A stretch of DNA of 46,618 bases from Litoreibacter sp. (GCA_026710325.1 JAPORH010000141.1:1-46618), one strand, 5' to 3'. Numbered from the stretch's first letter, positions 23,016 to 32,197 are shown. Notes: generated from the letters alone by a model not told the origin. Translations and numbers: made by a program.

Positions 23016-26000
23016 ATGGCGCGGATTCTACTCATATTCGCGCTCCTCGTCTGGCCGCTTAAAGCCGTCGCGCAGGACGATGACCGCGGCTACCTGACGG
23101 GCCTGTTGGAAAGCAGCCTTGGCGGCGAGGGCCGGATCGTGCGCATCGACGGCTTTGCGGGCGCGCTCAGCAGCCGCGCTACGGTGGACCGCATCACGGT
23201 GGCCGACGATCAAGGCGTCTGGCTCGAAATGACCGACCTTGTGCTCGGATGGAACCGTGGCGCGCTTCTTCGCGGCCGCGTCGAGATTGAGGAACTGTCA
23301 GCCGCCTCGATCACCCTCACCCGCCTGCCTGCCGCACAAGAAGATGAGCTGCCGCCTGCGGAAGCGCAGGGCTTTTCCCTGCCCGATCTGCCGGTGTCGA
23401 TCACCGTGGGCAGCCTCGCCTCCCCCCGCATCACCATCGGCGCGCCGGTGCTGGGGCAAGAGCTGGTGATGACGCTCGACGCTTCCGCCTCCCTCGCGGA
23501 TGGGGCTGCTGATGTCGCGCTGCGCTCGAAACGGATCGACGCGAAGCAGGGGCGATTCGACATCGCAACGCGATTTGACGGTACATCGCTCGACATCAAG
23601 GTCGACATCTCTGAGGGCGCAGGCGGAATCGCTGCGAGCCTCATTGGCATCCCCGAAGAGCCCCCGGTCGAGCTTACCGTGGACGGCACCGGCCCGCTGT
23701 CGGACTTCAACGCCACCCTGCGCCTTGCCACTAGCGGGCAAGAGCGGTTGGCAGGCACCATCGGCCTGCGTGACCGCGATGGTGGGCGCGGGTTCGAGGC
23801 CGATCTGGGCGGCGATGTGACGGCGCTTTTCGCCCCGCAATACCGTGAGTTCTTCGGCCCCGACGTCGCGCTGCAAGCCAGCGGGGTCAGCGGCGCGGAT
23901 GGCGCTTTAACGCTCGACCAGCTCAATCTAGCGACCGAAGCGCTGCGCCTACGAGGCACTGTCGCGCTAGATGACCAAGGCTGGCCCCGCGCGCTCGATA
24001 TCACGGGCGACATGGGAAATTCAGAAGCGACACCCGTTCTACTGCCCCTGTCCGGCCCGCCCACACGGCTTCAAGACGCCACACTTTCGGTGCAATTTGA
24101 CGCCGCACAAAGCGACCGGTTCGAAGCCTCTTTTGACATCACCAACCTCGCGACGCCCGAGATTGCCATCGGCGCGGTGACATTGGAAGCGTCCGGCACG
24201 CTCGAAAGCGCCGCGTCTGTGCAGGCTGATCTTCAACTGGCTGCCAATGCGCTCGTGTTCGGCGATCCAAGCTTGCAGGCGGCGGTTGGGGACACGGTTA
24301 GCGGCGCGCTCAACCTAAACTACGAAAATGGGGAAACGCTCAACCTGAGCAATTTGGATATCTCCGGGGCAGATTACGCCCTGACAGGCGCGGCAGACAT
24401 CGCCGGTCTGAATGACGCGCTGAGCACAACGTTTGATCTGGGTTTGCAGGCGCAATCACTGGCACGGTTCGCGCTCATTTCAGGCCAGGACCTCTCCGGC
24501 GCAGCTGAGCTCACCTTACGCGGCACGGCGGATCTGGGCGGCACTTTCGACGTTGAGATTGAAGGCTTGGCCGACGACTTGGCGCTTGGCATCGCGCAGG
24601 CCGACGCAGTTCTGGACGGGCGAACAGAGCTTGCGATAGCCGCAGCGCGGGACGAAGCGGGCACGCGCGTAGAGGCGCTTTCGCTCGAGAACGACCAGCT
24701 CACTGCGACCGGCTCGGCGGATGTGGCGACTGACAATTCACGGGTCGTTTTGGACGCGCGGCTCAATGATGCAGCGCTTTTGGCGGAGCAATTGACCGGA
24801 CCGCTGACCTTGAACGGCACCGCCACGCAAGACACGCGCGGCTGGTCCGTAGACATGGACGCAGCTGGTCCGTTTGACGCGACCGCGGCAGTCGACGGTC
24901 TGGCCACCGGCCCGCAAGCCGCACTGAACTTCGCGCTCGCCCTGCCCGATATCAACCCGCTGGTGCCGGAGTATTCAGGCGCGGTGGATTTGGACGGGGT
25001 CTTGCGCCAATCACCTAAGGGATGGCGCGTTGACACGAAACTTGCCGCACCCTTCGATCTGTCGGCCGATGTCGAAGGCCGCGTGACGGGCGAGAACGCA
25101 CCCGACGTGACGTTCAGTGCGAGGCTGCCCGACATAAATCCGCTTGTCCCGCAATATTCGGGCGCCGTGACGGTCGAAGGCCGCGCGCAGATGCTGGCCG
25201 AAGGCCTGCAGATAGACACCGATCTAACTGGGCCTTTCGCACTAGAGGCCAGTGTCGCGGGCCGCGTCACCGGTGAAAACACCCCTGATATCGCTTTTGA
25301 GGCGCGCCTGCCCGATATCAATCCGTTGGTGCCGCAGTATCGCGGCGCATTGGCGGTGACCGGCACGGCCCAACAGCAAGGCGAGGCTCTTGGCATCGAC
25401 ACCAAGATTGCTGGTCCCTACGGCCTGCAAGCGACGGTCAGCGGTGAGGCCACCGGACCAAGCCCGCGCTTTGACTATACCCTATCTTTGCCAAACCTCG
25501 CGCCTCTTGTGGCCAACCTAAATGGGCCGCTGAGAGCGCAAGGAACCGCTGCGCAGAACGGCTTTGACTGGCAAGTGACGAGTGACATTGATGGCCCTGC
25601 TGGCACCAATGCCCGCGTGGCGGGACGTGTCGGTGGCGACGGTCAAGTCAACCTTACTGCAAATGGTGCAGCGCCCATGGCACTGGCCAACCCGTTTATT
25701 GCCCCGCGCAGTGTGCAGGGCCAAGTGCGCTTCGACCTCGCGGTCAACGGCGCACCGGGGCTGGATGCCGTGTCTGGCCAGATCACAACGAATGATGCGA
25801 GGCTGGCCTCCCCTGACCTGCCGGTCACCATCAATGATATCGATGCGCAGATCGGGCTGGGCGCTGGTCGTGCCAATCTGACCCTGCGCGCAGGCGTGGC
25901 TGAAGGGGGCGCGGTCACTGTGAACGGCCCGGTCACGCTGAGTGGCAATTTCCCTGCGGAGCTCGAAATCGCGTTACAAAACCTTGGCATCGAAGACCCG

Positions 26001-26936
26001 AGCCTTTACCGGACGCGACTGAATAGCGCGCTCTCAGTGAATGGCGGGCTCACTGGCGGGGCGCGTATTGCGGGCCAGATTGATGTGGGTGAGACGCAGG
26101 TCACCGTCCCCTCCTCCGGGCTGGGTGGTTTCGCGATCATCCCGGAGATTGTTCATATTGGCGCGTCCCAAGCCGTGCGCGTTACCCAAGATCGCGCCGG
26201 GATGAACACTCCTGCCGCGTCCGAGAGCGGTGGCGGGCCCGCCTACCCGCTCGATATTTCGATCAATGCACCGGGCCGGGTCTTCGTGCGCGGGCGCGGG
26301 CTCGACGCGGAGCTTGGCGGCAGCCTGCGCCTGACGGGCGACACGAATAACATCATCTCCGCCGGGCGGTTTGAGCTTGTGCGCGGGCGGCTCGACATTT
26401 TGGAGAAGCGTTTCGATCTTGATGAGGGCAGCGTCCAGCTTCAGGGCTCTTTCGATCCGTTTCTGCGTTTCGTGGCGACCACGCGCACCAGCAGTGGCAC
26501 CGCAAGCGTGATCATCGAAGGGCCGGCCTCCGCCCCCGAGGTCAGCTTCACCGCCAGCCCTGAGGCCCCGCAGGACGAAGTGCTGGCACAGATTTTCTTT
26601 GGTCGTAGTGCCGCTGACCTATCTGCCTTTCAGGCCCTTCAGCTTGCCAATGCTGTGGCAACGCTTGCCGGGCGCGGCGGGGAAAGCGTGATCTCCCGCC
26701 TGCGGCGCAGTTTTGACCTCGATGATCTTGACGTGAACACGGATAATGAGGGCAACACCGCCGTGCGCGCCGGCAAATACATCTCCGACAACGTCTATAC
26801 GGATGTCGAGGTGGGCGGCGCCGATGGTCCGGAGGTCTCGATCAATATCGACCTCACCCCCAGCCTGACTGCGCGCGGCACCACCAGCGCGCAGGGCAAT
26901 AGTTCGATTGGGATTTTCTTCGAGCGGGACTACTAA
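23016..26936 (+). CDS. tamB: TamB, AsmA-like inner-membrane-anchored bridge protein
   Basis: 1306-residue TamB/YtfN (DUF490) protein thought to span the periplasm as a hydrophobic beta-groove, working with TamA in outer-membrane protein and lipid transport. A short N-terminal signal anchor (ILLIFALLVWPLKAVAQ) precedes beta-rich AsmA-like sequence. The C-terminal TamB domain has VRGRLDILEKRFDLDEGSVQL, LAQIFFGRSAADLSAFQALQLA and a final IGIFFERDY. Unusual: residues about 643-830 contain a 61-residue tandem repeat, each ending in LPDINPLVP. ATG 23016 directly follows the tamA stop (TAGATG), so the two are coupled. Confidence 0.93.
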   Translation: MARILLIFALLVWPLKAVAQDDDRGYLTGLLESSLGGEGRIVRIDGFAGALSSRATVDRITVADDQGVWLEMTDLVLGWNRGALLRGRVEIEELSAASITLTRLPAAQEDELPPAEAQGFSLPDLPVSITVGSLASPRITIGAPVLGQELVMTLDASASLADGAADVALRSKRIDAKQGRFDIATRFDGTSLDIKVDISEGAGGIAASLIGIPEEPPVELTVDGTGPLSDFNATLRLATSGQERLAGTIGLRDRDGGRGFEADLGGDVTALFAPQYREFFGPDVALQASGVSGADGALTLDQLNLATEALRLRGTVALDDQGWPRALDITGDMGNSEATPVLLPLSGPPTRLQDATLSVQFDAAQSDRFEASFDITNLATPEIAIGAVTLEASGTLESAASVQADLQLAANALVFGDPSLQAAVGDTVSGALNLNYENGETLNLSNLDISGADYALTGAADIAGLNDALSTTFDLGLQAQSLARFALISGQDLSGAAELTLRGTADLGGTFDVEIEGLADDLALGIAQADAVLDGRTELAIAAARDEAGTRVEALSLENDQLTATGSADVATDNSRVVLDARLNDAALLAEQLTGPLTLNGTATQDTRGWSVDMDAAGPFDATAAVDGLATGPQAALNFALALPDINPLVPEYSGAVDLDGVLRQSPKGWRVDTKLAAPFDLSADVEGRVTGENAPDVTFSARLPDINPLVPQYSGAVTVEGRAQMLAEGLQIDTDLTGPFALEASVAGRVTGENTPDIAFEARLPDINPLVPQYRGALAVTGTAQQQGEALGIDTKIAGPYGLQATVSGEATGPSPRFDYTLSLPNLAPLVANLNGPLRAQGTAAQNGFDWQVTSDIDGPAGTNARVAGRVGGDGQVNLTANGAAPMALANPFIAPRSVQGQVRFDLAVNGAPGLDAVSGQITTNDARLASPDLPVTINDIDAQIGLGAGRANLTLRAGVAEGGAVTVNGPVTLSGNFPAELEIALQNLGIEDPSLYRTRLNSALSVNGGLTGGARIAGQIDVGETQVTVPSSGLGGFAIIPEIVHIGASQAVRVTQDRAGMNTPAASESGGGPAYPLDISINAPGRVFVRGRGLDAELGGSLRLTGDTNNIISAGRFELVRGRLDILEKRFDLDEGSVQLQGSFDPFLRFVATTRTSSGTASVIIEGPASAPEVSFTASPEAPQDEVLAQIFFGRSAADLSAFQALQLANAVATLAGRGGESVISRLRRSFDLDDLDVNTDNEGNTAVRAGKYISDNVYTDVEVGGADGPEVSINIDLTPSLTARGTTSAQGNSSIGIFFERDY
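24795..25560 (+). repeat. 61-codon tandem repeats within tamB
   Basis: The motif LPDINPLVP recurs at codons starting 24942, 25125 and 25308 (exactly 183 nt apart), with a degenerate LPNLAPLVA at 25488 (180 nt). Between them each unit has GPFxLxAxVxGRVTGENxPD. A further partly matching unit precedes the first motif (GPFDATAAVDGLATG). These are in-frame duplications that would lengthen the periplasmic groove. Confidence 0.88.
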
Positions 26937-27020
26937 GCGCGCATTTGCCGAGCTAGGCATTCCCTTACTTTACACCGCATGCCTTACACGCGACCCTCTG
27001 GACATTCCTTAGTGCATAAT

Positions 27021-27036
27021 TTAATGTATACATTAA
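27021..27036. promoter_or_regulatory. 16-bp perfect palindrome, likely GntR operator
   Basis: TTAATGTATACATTAA is a perfect dyad 20 nt before the ATG at 27057, in the AT-rich leader of the operon that encodes an FCD-type GntR regulator as its third gene. TGTATACA-centred sites are typical of FadR-subfamily GntR proteins. Autoregulation is the simplest reading. Confidence 0.75.
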
Positions 27037-27056
27037 TGGATGAGAACGAGGACGCC

Positions 27057-28145
27057 ATGACCAACAGTTTCGACATTGCCATATTTGAGGGCGACGGAAT
27101 CGGCCCGGAGATCACCGCCCCCACCGTAGCCCTTCTGGACCGGCTCGCCGCGCGTTCCGGCGCTTATGCGCTGAAGTTCACCAGCCACCCGGCGGGCGCC
27201 GCGCATTACGCTAAAACCGGGGAGAGCCTGCCAAAACCGTCCCTCTACGCAGCCGCCAAAGCGGACGCGATCCTACTGTCGGCCATGGGCCTGCCCGATA
27301 TCCGCTACCCCGACGGCACCGAAATCTCCCCGCAAATCGACCTGCGCAAGGCGTTCCAGCTTTTCGCGGGCGTCCGGCCCGTACGCGTGACTGAGGGCGG
27401 AGAAACGCCGCTGAAGTTGCCCCCCGGCAAAGAGATTGACTTCGTGCTCATCCGAGAAAGCACCGAGGGGCTGTTCCACACCCAAGGCCGCGGCGAGGTG
27501 ACTGAGACGGAAGCCCGCGAAACCCTGCTGATCACGCGTGATATCTGCGAAAAGCTGTTCGAATTCACCTTCAACCTGGCGGCCGACCGCAAGGCGCAGG
27601 GCCGCGGCCCAGGGCGCGTCACCTGCGTCGACAAGGCCAATGTCTTCCGCGCCTTCGCCTTTTTCCGCCAGCTCTTTGATGAGGAGGCCGCGAAACACCC
27701 GGACCTGAAAGCTGATCACGCCTATGTCGACGCCACCGCGCTTTGGATGGTACAAAAGCCGTGGGAGTTCGACGTCATGGTCACGGAAAATATGTTTGGC
27801 GACATCCTCAGCGACCTCGGCGCGGGGCTGATGGGCGGGCTCGGGCTTGCGCCTTCGGCGGATATCGGCCTATCTCAGGCGGTGTTTCAGCCCTGCCACG
27901 GCTCCGCCCCGGACATCGCCGGGAAAGGTCTTGCCAACCCGTTTGCGATGGTGCTGTCGGGCGCAATGATGCTCGATTGGTTGGGTTTGAAGCATGGGGT
28001 TCAAACCATGTGCGACGACGCGAGCGCGCTCCGCGATGCGGTCGATGCACAGGTGGCCGCGCGCGCCGACGTGACCCCAGATTTGGGCGGCACGGCCCGC
28101 ACGGCGGAGGCGACTGAGGCCGTGGCAAAACGACTGGGATGCTGA
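27057..28145 (+). CDS. Isocitrate/isopropylmalate dehydrogenase family protein (tartrate dehydrogenase-like)
   Basis: NAD-dependent beta-decarboxylating dehydrogenase of a 2-hydroxy diacid. 362 residues from ATG 27057 (ACGAGGACG site); an in-frame ATG at 26979 would read through the operator and is rejected. Family blocks: IFEGDGIGPEIT at the N-terminus, FVLIRESTEGLFHTQG, VTCVDKANVFRA, DVMVTENMFGDILSDLGAGLMGGLG (metal-binding Asp) and CHGSAPDIAGKGLANPFAM. As leucine biosynthesis genes are absent and a Gfo/Idh/MocA oxidoreductase plus GntR regulator follow, a catabolic role on tartrate/malate-like or sugar-acid-derived compounds is more likely than LeuB. Overlaps the next gene by 7 nt. Confidence 0.85.
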   Translation: MTNSFDIAIFEGDGIGPEITAPTVALLDRLAARSGAYALKFTSHPAGAAHYAKTGESLPKPSLYAAAKADAILLSAMGLPDIRYPDGTEISPQIDLRKAFQLFAGVRPVRVTEGGETPLKLPPGKEIDFVLIRESTEGLFHTQGRGEVTETEARETLLITRDICEKLFEFTFNLAADRKAQGRGPGRVTCVDKANVFRAFAFFRQLFDEEAAKHPDLKADHAYVDATALWMVQKPWEFDVMVTENMFGDILSDLGAGLMGGLGLAPSADIGLSQAVFQPCHGSAPDIAGKGLANPFAMVLSGAMMLDWLGLKHGVQTMCDDASALRDAVDAQVAARADVTPDLGGTARTAEATEAVAKRLGC

Positions 28146-29155
28146 AGGTCGCTTGCATCGGTGCAGGCTATTTCAGCCAATTCCATTTCGACGGATGGGC
28201 GCGCACCGGTCTTGCCGAAATTGTGGGCATCACTGACGCCGACCGCGACAAGGCCGAGGCGACCGGCCTGCCCACCTTTGACACGTTGGGAGACCTGCTC
28301 AGCGCGACAAATCCGGAAATTCTCGACATTATCTTGCCGCCTGCAGCCCAGGCGGACGCGATCCGCGCGGGGCTTGCACATGGGGTAGGCGCGATCATAT
28401 GCCAGAAGCCATTTTGCCGCGACTTGATTGAGGCGGAAGAGATGGTCGAGCTCGCCAAGAAAGCCGGTATCCCGCTAATTATTCATGAAAATTTTCGGTT
28501 CCAGCCCTGGTACCGCGCCATCAAGGAAGAGCTGAGCAAAGGCAGCATCGGCACGCCCTTGCAAGCCACATTTCGGCTGCGCCCGGGCGACGGGCAAGGA
28601 CCTGACGCCTATCTCGCCCGCCAACCCTATTTCCAGAAGATGGAGCGATTCTTGATCCATGAGACCGGGGTGCATTGGATCGATACGTTCCGCTACCTTT
28701 TCGGCGACCCGACAGCCGTCTACGCCGATCTGCGCCGCGTGAACCCCGCCATTGCCGGGGAGGATGCGGGCTTTGTCCTTTTCGACTATGAAGACGGTGT
28801 GCGTGTGCTGCTAGACGGCAATCGCAATCTGGACCACGCGGCCCAGAACACCCGCTGTACCATGGGGGAGGGATTGTTTGAGGGCACCGAAGGGACGTTG
28901 CGCCTGCATGGTGACGGCTCGGTGACGCATCGCGCCTTTGGGGCGCAAGACGAGCGCGAAGTCCTCGCCCCCAGCACCAGCGACAAATTCGGGGGTGACT
29001 GCACCTTCCACCTGATCAACCATGTTGCGCAATCTTTCGCCGATGGAGGCCCGTTTGAAACCGCAGCGGAGGAATACCTGACTGTTATGCGCATCGAGCA
29101 GGCAGTATATTCATCTGCAGCAAGGGAGCAAAAACAGCACGTTAGCGAGAGATGA
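28139..29155 (+). CDS. Gfo/Idh/MocA-family oxidoreductase
   Basis: NAD(P)-dependent oxidoreductase acting on a sugar, inositol or sugar-acid derivative. 338 residues. Rossmann motif VACIGAGYFSQFH at the N-terminus; CQKPFCRDLIEAEEMV carries the family's catalytic Lys (EKP-like, here QKP), and HENFRFQPWYRAI and FLIHETGVHWIDTFRYLFGDP follow, with the conserved C-terminal His. ATG 28139 lies within the end of the preceding gene (7-nt overlap), and its stop overlaps the GntR start (ATGA). The usual Glu of the EKP motif is Gln here, a small departure seen in some members. Confidence 0.88.
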   Translation: MLKVACIGAGYFSQFHFDGWARTGLAEIVGITDADRDKAEATGLPTFDTLGDLLSATNPEILDIILPPAAQADAIRAGLAHGVGAIICQKPFCRDLIEAEEMVELAKKAGIPLIIHENFRFQPWYRAIKEELSKGSIGTPLQATFRLRPGDGQGPDAYLARQPYFQKMERFLIHETGVHWIDTFRYLFGDPTAVYADLRRVNPAIAGEDAGFVLFDYEDGVRVLLDGNRNLDHAAQNTRCTMGEGLFEGTEGTLRLHGDGSVTHRAFGAQDEREVLAPSTSDKFGGDCTFHLINHVAQSFADGGPFETAAEEYLTVMRIEQAVYSSAAREQKQHVSER

Positions 29156-29829
29156 ACACACAAGACCACCGCATCAGATCAAGTTCCGGCCAAGCCGTTG
29201 AGCGGCTGCGTGAACTCATTTTCTCCGGTCAGCTCGGGGCTGGCAGCGACCACTTGGAAAGCGAGTTGGCGGAGAGCTTGGGAATGTCGCGAACTCCTGT
29301 GCGCGAAGCGCTTTTGGTCCTCGAAGGGCAGGGTCTGGTTGATGTCCGCCCGCGAAAAGGCGTGCGGATCAAGCCCCTCTCCCCCGTTGATATGGCCGAA
29401 ATTTACGACGTGCTGACCGAGCTCGAAAGTCTTGCAGCCGCCAATGCCGCCCGCGAGGGATACAGCGCCGATGATTTGCAGCAGCTTGAACATACGATCA
29501 ATCTGATGGACAGCGCGCTGGAAGAAAATGATCGCGGGGCCTGGGCGCGCGCCGATGATGCCTTTCATGCCGAACTTGTACAGCTGGGGCGCAATTCCCG
29601 CGTTGAAGCCATCGCGCAAATGATGTCGGATCAGGTGCGCCGCGCAAGGCTCGTGACCTTGCATATGCGCCCCGTCCCAAACCGTTCGAACGAGGATCAC
29701 CGCGCAGTGCTTGATGCAATCGCTGCAGGCGACGCGGACACGGCAGCGCGTGTGCACCGCGAACATCGCACCGCCGCCAAAAAAGTGATCGTAGACCTGC
29801 TCGAGACACATCACCTCAGCAGCGTCTGA
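29152..29829 (+). CDS. GntR-family (FCD domain) transcriptional regulator
   Basis: 225 residues. The N-terminal winged HTH is at about 10-75 (AVERLRELIFSGQLGAG, LAESLGMSRTPVREALLVLEGQGLV), and the helical FCD effector domain follows with its metal-site residues (Asp in DDAFHAELVQLGRN and His in EDHRAVLDAIAAGD). ATG overlaps the preceding stop. It most likely controls the operon that starts at 27057 through the palindrome at 27021-27036. Ligand unknown, probably the organic acid handled by the operon. Confidence 0.93.
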   Translation: MNTQDHRIRSSSGQAVERLRELIFSGQLGAGSDHLESELAESLGMSRTPVREALLVLEGQGLVDVRPRKGVRIKPLSPVDMAEIYDVLTELESLAAANAAREGYSADDLQQLEHTINLMDSALEENDRGAWARADDAFHAELVQLGRNSRVEAIAQMMSDQVRRARLVTLHMRPVPNRSNEDHRAVLDAIAAGDADTAARVHREHRTAAKKVIVDLLETHHLSSV

Positions 29830-29894
29830 GCGCACACTTCCCCTCCTGTCGTCGCTATGCCAATCTCGCACCAATACCGATGCGAGGCGGCACC

Positions 29895-30830
29895 ATGAGC
29901 ATACCCTACCTGTCCCAAAGCGATCTTGAAGCGCTTGGCCTTTCGACGCAGCAAATCGTGGACAGTGTGAAGGACGTGATCAAGGGATCTTCTGAGGGTC
30001 GCGTCTGGTCCGCCCCAAAAGCCGCCTTCGCGCCCCCAGATGACGACCGCTACATGATGGCCGCCTTGGCCGCGATGGACGGGCCGTCGCTGTTAGCCGT
30101 GAAAACCGTGGTGCTGAACCCGGAAAACACCGCAAACGGGCTGCCCCAGATCAACGGGCTCGTGACCATGCTAGACAGTGTCACCGGGCTTCCAGTGGCC
30201 ATTCTGGACGGCAACTGGATCACCGCCGTGCGCACTGCCGGTCTCAGCGCCACCGCCGCCACCTATCTGGCGCGCAAGGACGCAAGTACCATCGGGTTCG
30301 TTGGTTGCGGCGTGCAGGCGCGCAGCCATTTTGACGCGTTCGCCGACCTGTTCCCGCTTGAGCAGATGAAAATGTTCGGGCGCGGGCAGGCCAATATGGA
30401 CCTGTTGGCCGAACGGGCACGCGCAAATGGATTGAGCGTCGAGACCTGCGAAAGCGGTCAAGCGGTCGCTGACAGCGTCGATTTGCTCGTGACTACCGTG
30501 ACCCATACCGGTGGGGCGGAGCCGTTTCTGGATGCCTCCACCATGAAACCGGGCAGCTTCGCCACTGTCGTCGACCTCGCAGCGCCTTGGAAGCGTGAAA
30601 GCTTTGGCGCGCTTGATCTGGTGTGCGTCGACGATCTGGTTCAGGAAAAGGCCCTGCAAAACAAACTATGCAACCCAAACCACATCACGGGTGATCTGTC
30701 CGGGTTGGTTCTGGGGACATCTACGGCGCGCAGCGATCCGGCAGAGCGCAGCGCTTTTGTGTTCCGCGGCCATGCTTTGGGCGATTTGGCTTTGTCCTCC
30801 CTGGCGTGGCAGGCACATCAAAATGCTTGA
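29895..30830 (+). CDS. Ornithine cyclodeaminase / mu-crystallin family protein
   Basis: NAD(P)-dependent enzyme of the OCD family (ornithine cyclodeaminase, alanine dehydrogenase, ketimine reductase, EutC). 311 residues from ATG 29895, with GAGG before it. An ATG 15 nt upstream is in frame but poorly placed. Family blocks: LLAVKTVVLNPENTANGLPQING, ILDGNWITAVRTAGLSATAATYLARKDA (active-site Lys/Arg region is VRTAG), and the Rossmann motif GFVGCGVQARSHFDAF. 65 nt after the GntR stop, so it may be in the same transcript. Overlaps the following gene by 8 nt. Confidence 0.88.
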   Translation: MSIPYLSQSDLEALGLSTQQIVDSVKDVIKGSSEGRVWSAPKAAFAPPDDDRYMMAALAAMDGPSLLAVKTVVLNPENTANGLPQINGLVTMLDSVTGLPVAILDGNWITAVRTAGLSATAATYLARKDASTIGFVGCGVQARSHFDAFADLFPLEQMKMFGRGQANMDLLAERARANGLSVETCESGQAVADSVDLLVTTVTHTGGAEPFLDASTMKPGSFATVVDLAAPWKRESFGALDLVCVDDLVQEKALQNKLCNPNHITGDLSGLVLGTSTARSDPAERSAFVFRGHALGDLALSSLAWQAHQNA

Positions 30831-31407
30831 GCTTAGCGAGATTGAGCAAGAGGCCTGGGCGCTGTTGAGCGCGGTTGAAGGTGCGCCAAACCATCCGTTT
30901 CGCACCGTCTCTCTGGCGACAATCGACACGCAAGGCCATCCGCAAACCCGGAACTTGATCCTGCGCGCGGCTGACCCCGCCGCCAAACGGATCACGCTGC
31001 ACACCGACATCCGAAGCGCCAAATGGGTAGAGCTTCAGGCCAACCCGATGGTCAGCATCCTGGGATACGATGCCGATGCACGGCTTCAGCTGCGCTTTGC
31101 TGGGAAGGCCCAGCTTTTTGCGCCGGGCAGCGCGGAGCAGGAGGCCGCATGGCAGGCATTGTCAGACTGGACGCGGTCCACCTATTGCGGCGGACCGCCG
31201 GGGGACGATTTGACCCAAGGCTACGTGCCGGCCCCGCGTAGCGAGCCACCTACAACCGAGGAAAGCGCTTTTGGCCAAATGCGCTTTGGCGTCATTGAGA
31301 TCACCGCCCATGTCTTGGATTGGTACCGCCACCAGCGCGGCGAGAACCTGCGCGCAAAATTTAGCTACGACGGCGCCGAATTCTCCGGGTCCTGGGTTAA
31401 TCCCTGA
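30823..31407 (+). CDS. Pyridoxamine-5'-phosphate-oxidase-like FMN-binding protein
   Basis: 194-residue split-barrel flavoprotein. HPFRTVSLATIDTQGHPQTRNLILR and ITLHTDIRSAKWVELQANP match the PNPOx-like FMN-binding family, and the C-terminal FGVIEITAHVLDWYRHQ ... AKFSYDG resembles the substrate-side region. True PdxH is ~210-220 residues with a conserved RRGE-type C-terminus, absent here, so this is a PNPOx-like protein of unknown substrate. ATG 30823 overlaps the OCD gene end. Last gene of the plus-strand run, facing a palindromic repeat and the converging anbu gene. Confidence 0.8.
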   Translation: MLELSEIEQEAWALLSAVEGAPNHPFRTVSLATIDTQGHPQTRNLILRAADPAAKRITLHTDIRSAKWVELQANPMVSILGYDADARLQLRFAGKAQLFAPGSAEQEAAWQALSDWTRSTYCGGPPGDDLTQGYVPAPRSEPPTTEESAFGQMRFGVIEITAHVLDWYRHQRGENLRAKFSYDGAEFSGSWVNP

Positions 31408-31420
31408 CTTTTGATTTAGC

Positions 31421-31464
31421 GCGCAATTTAAACCGAAAACCGGTGCCCACTTTTCGGATTGCGC
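31421..31464. repeat. 44-nt palindromic repeat, copy 3 (inverted)
   Basis: Same architecture and length as 10050-10093: outer arms GCGCAAT and ATTGCGC, core 31433-31457 differing at one base and in reverse orientation. It lies exactly between the converging stops of the PNPOx-like gene and anbu (stop codon at 31466), so it may serve as a bidirectional terminator. Confidence 0.85.
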
Positions 31465-31465
31465 T

Positions 31466-32197
31466 TTAGACTTTATAGTCCGGCAACAAGTCGAACGCCG
31501 TTTTCAACGCATCACCCCATTTCGACGCGATCTCGTTATAGACCGGGTCGTCCTGCTCGATCCTGTGGGTGCGGTCGCAATGGAACGCTTCCTCCTCGTA
31601 GACATGCACGTCAAAGGGCAGCCCCACGGAGAGGTTGGATTTCACCGTTGAATCAAACGACACCAAGAGCAGTTTCAGCACGTCCTCAAACGGCATCTCG
31701 GCGTCATAGGCGCGCACAAGAATGGGTTTGCCGTATTTGGCCTCGCCGATCTGGAAGAAGGGCGTTTCTTCCGAGATCTCGATGAAATTCCCCTCGGGGT
31801 ACACCAGAAATATCGTCGGCTGCCCGCCCTTGATCTGCCCGCCCACGATGACCGAAGCACTGAATTGGTCCGCGGAGTCCGGGCCCGAGGGCGCGGAATA
31901 GGCGATGACCTCCTTCAAGGTCGCCCCCACCAGCCGCGCCACCTGAAACATGGTCGGTTGCGTCAGGATGGACGGGTCGCGGTCCTCCGACGCTTTGAAA
32001 CGTTCCTCCAACAGGCTGATCATCGCCTGCGTCGTCGCCAGGTTGCCCGCCGTCATCACGGTAATCGCTCGCTCGCCCGGCACGCACCAATGGAACATCT
32101 TCCGGGTGGAGGCAAAATTGTCGACGCCCGCGTTGGTGCGCGTGTCGGACATGAAAACCAGCCCGCGGTTCAGGCGCATGCCAACGCAATAGGTCAT
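31466..32197 (-). CDS. Anbu peptidase (proteasome-type, HslV-related)
   Basis: Self-compartmentalising N-terminal-nucleophile hydrolase homologous to HslV and proteasome beta subunits. 243 residues from ATG 32197 (GGGGAGCG site), giving MTYCVGMRLNRGLVFMSDTR; Thr2 becomes the nucleophile after Met removal, as in Anbu. The blocks SDTRTNAGVDNF and VMTAGNLATTQAMISLL are typical. It is the last gene of a conserved four-gene cluster with a transglutaminase-like protein, alpha-E protein and circularly permuted ATP-grasp. Comparative genomics (Iyer et al.) proposed that the cluster makes and removes a peptide modification; the substrate remains unclear. Confidence 0.92.
   Translation of the reverse strand: MTYCVGMRLNRGLVFMSDTRTNAGVDNFASTRKMFHWCVPGERAITVMTAGNLATTQAMISLLEERFKASEDRDPSILTQPTMFQVARLVGATLKEVIAYSAPSGPDSADQFSASVIVGGQIKGGQPTIFLVYPEGNFIEISEETPFFQIGEAKYGKPILVRAYDAEMPFEDVLKLLLVSFDSTVKSNLSVGLPFDVHVYEEEAFHCDRTHRIEQDDPVYNEIASKWGDALKTAFDLLPDYKV

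Noticed and set aside
26979-27056. Upstream start for the dehydrogenase at 26979
   Set aside because: It would translate the palindromic operator; ATG 27057 has a ribosome site and begins just before the conserved N-terminus.
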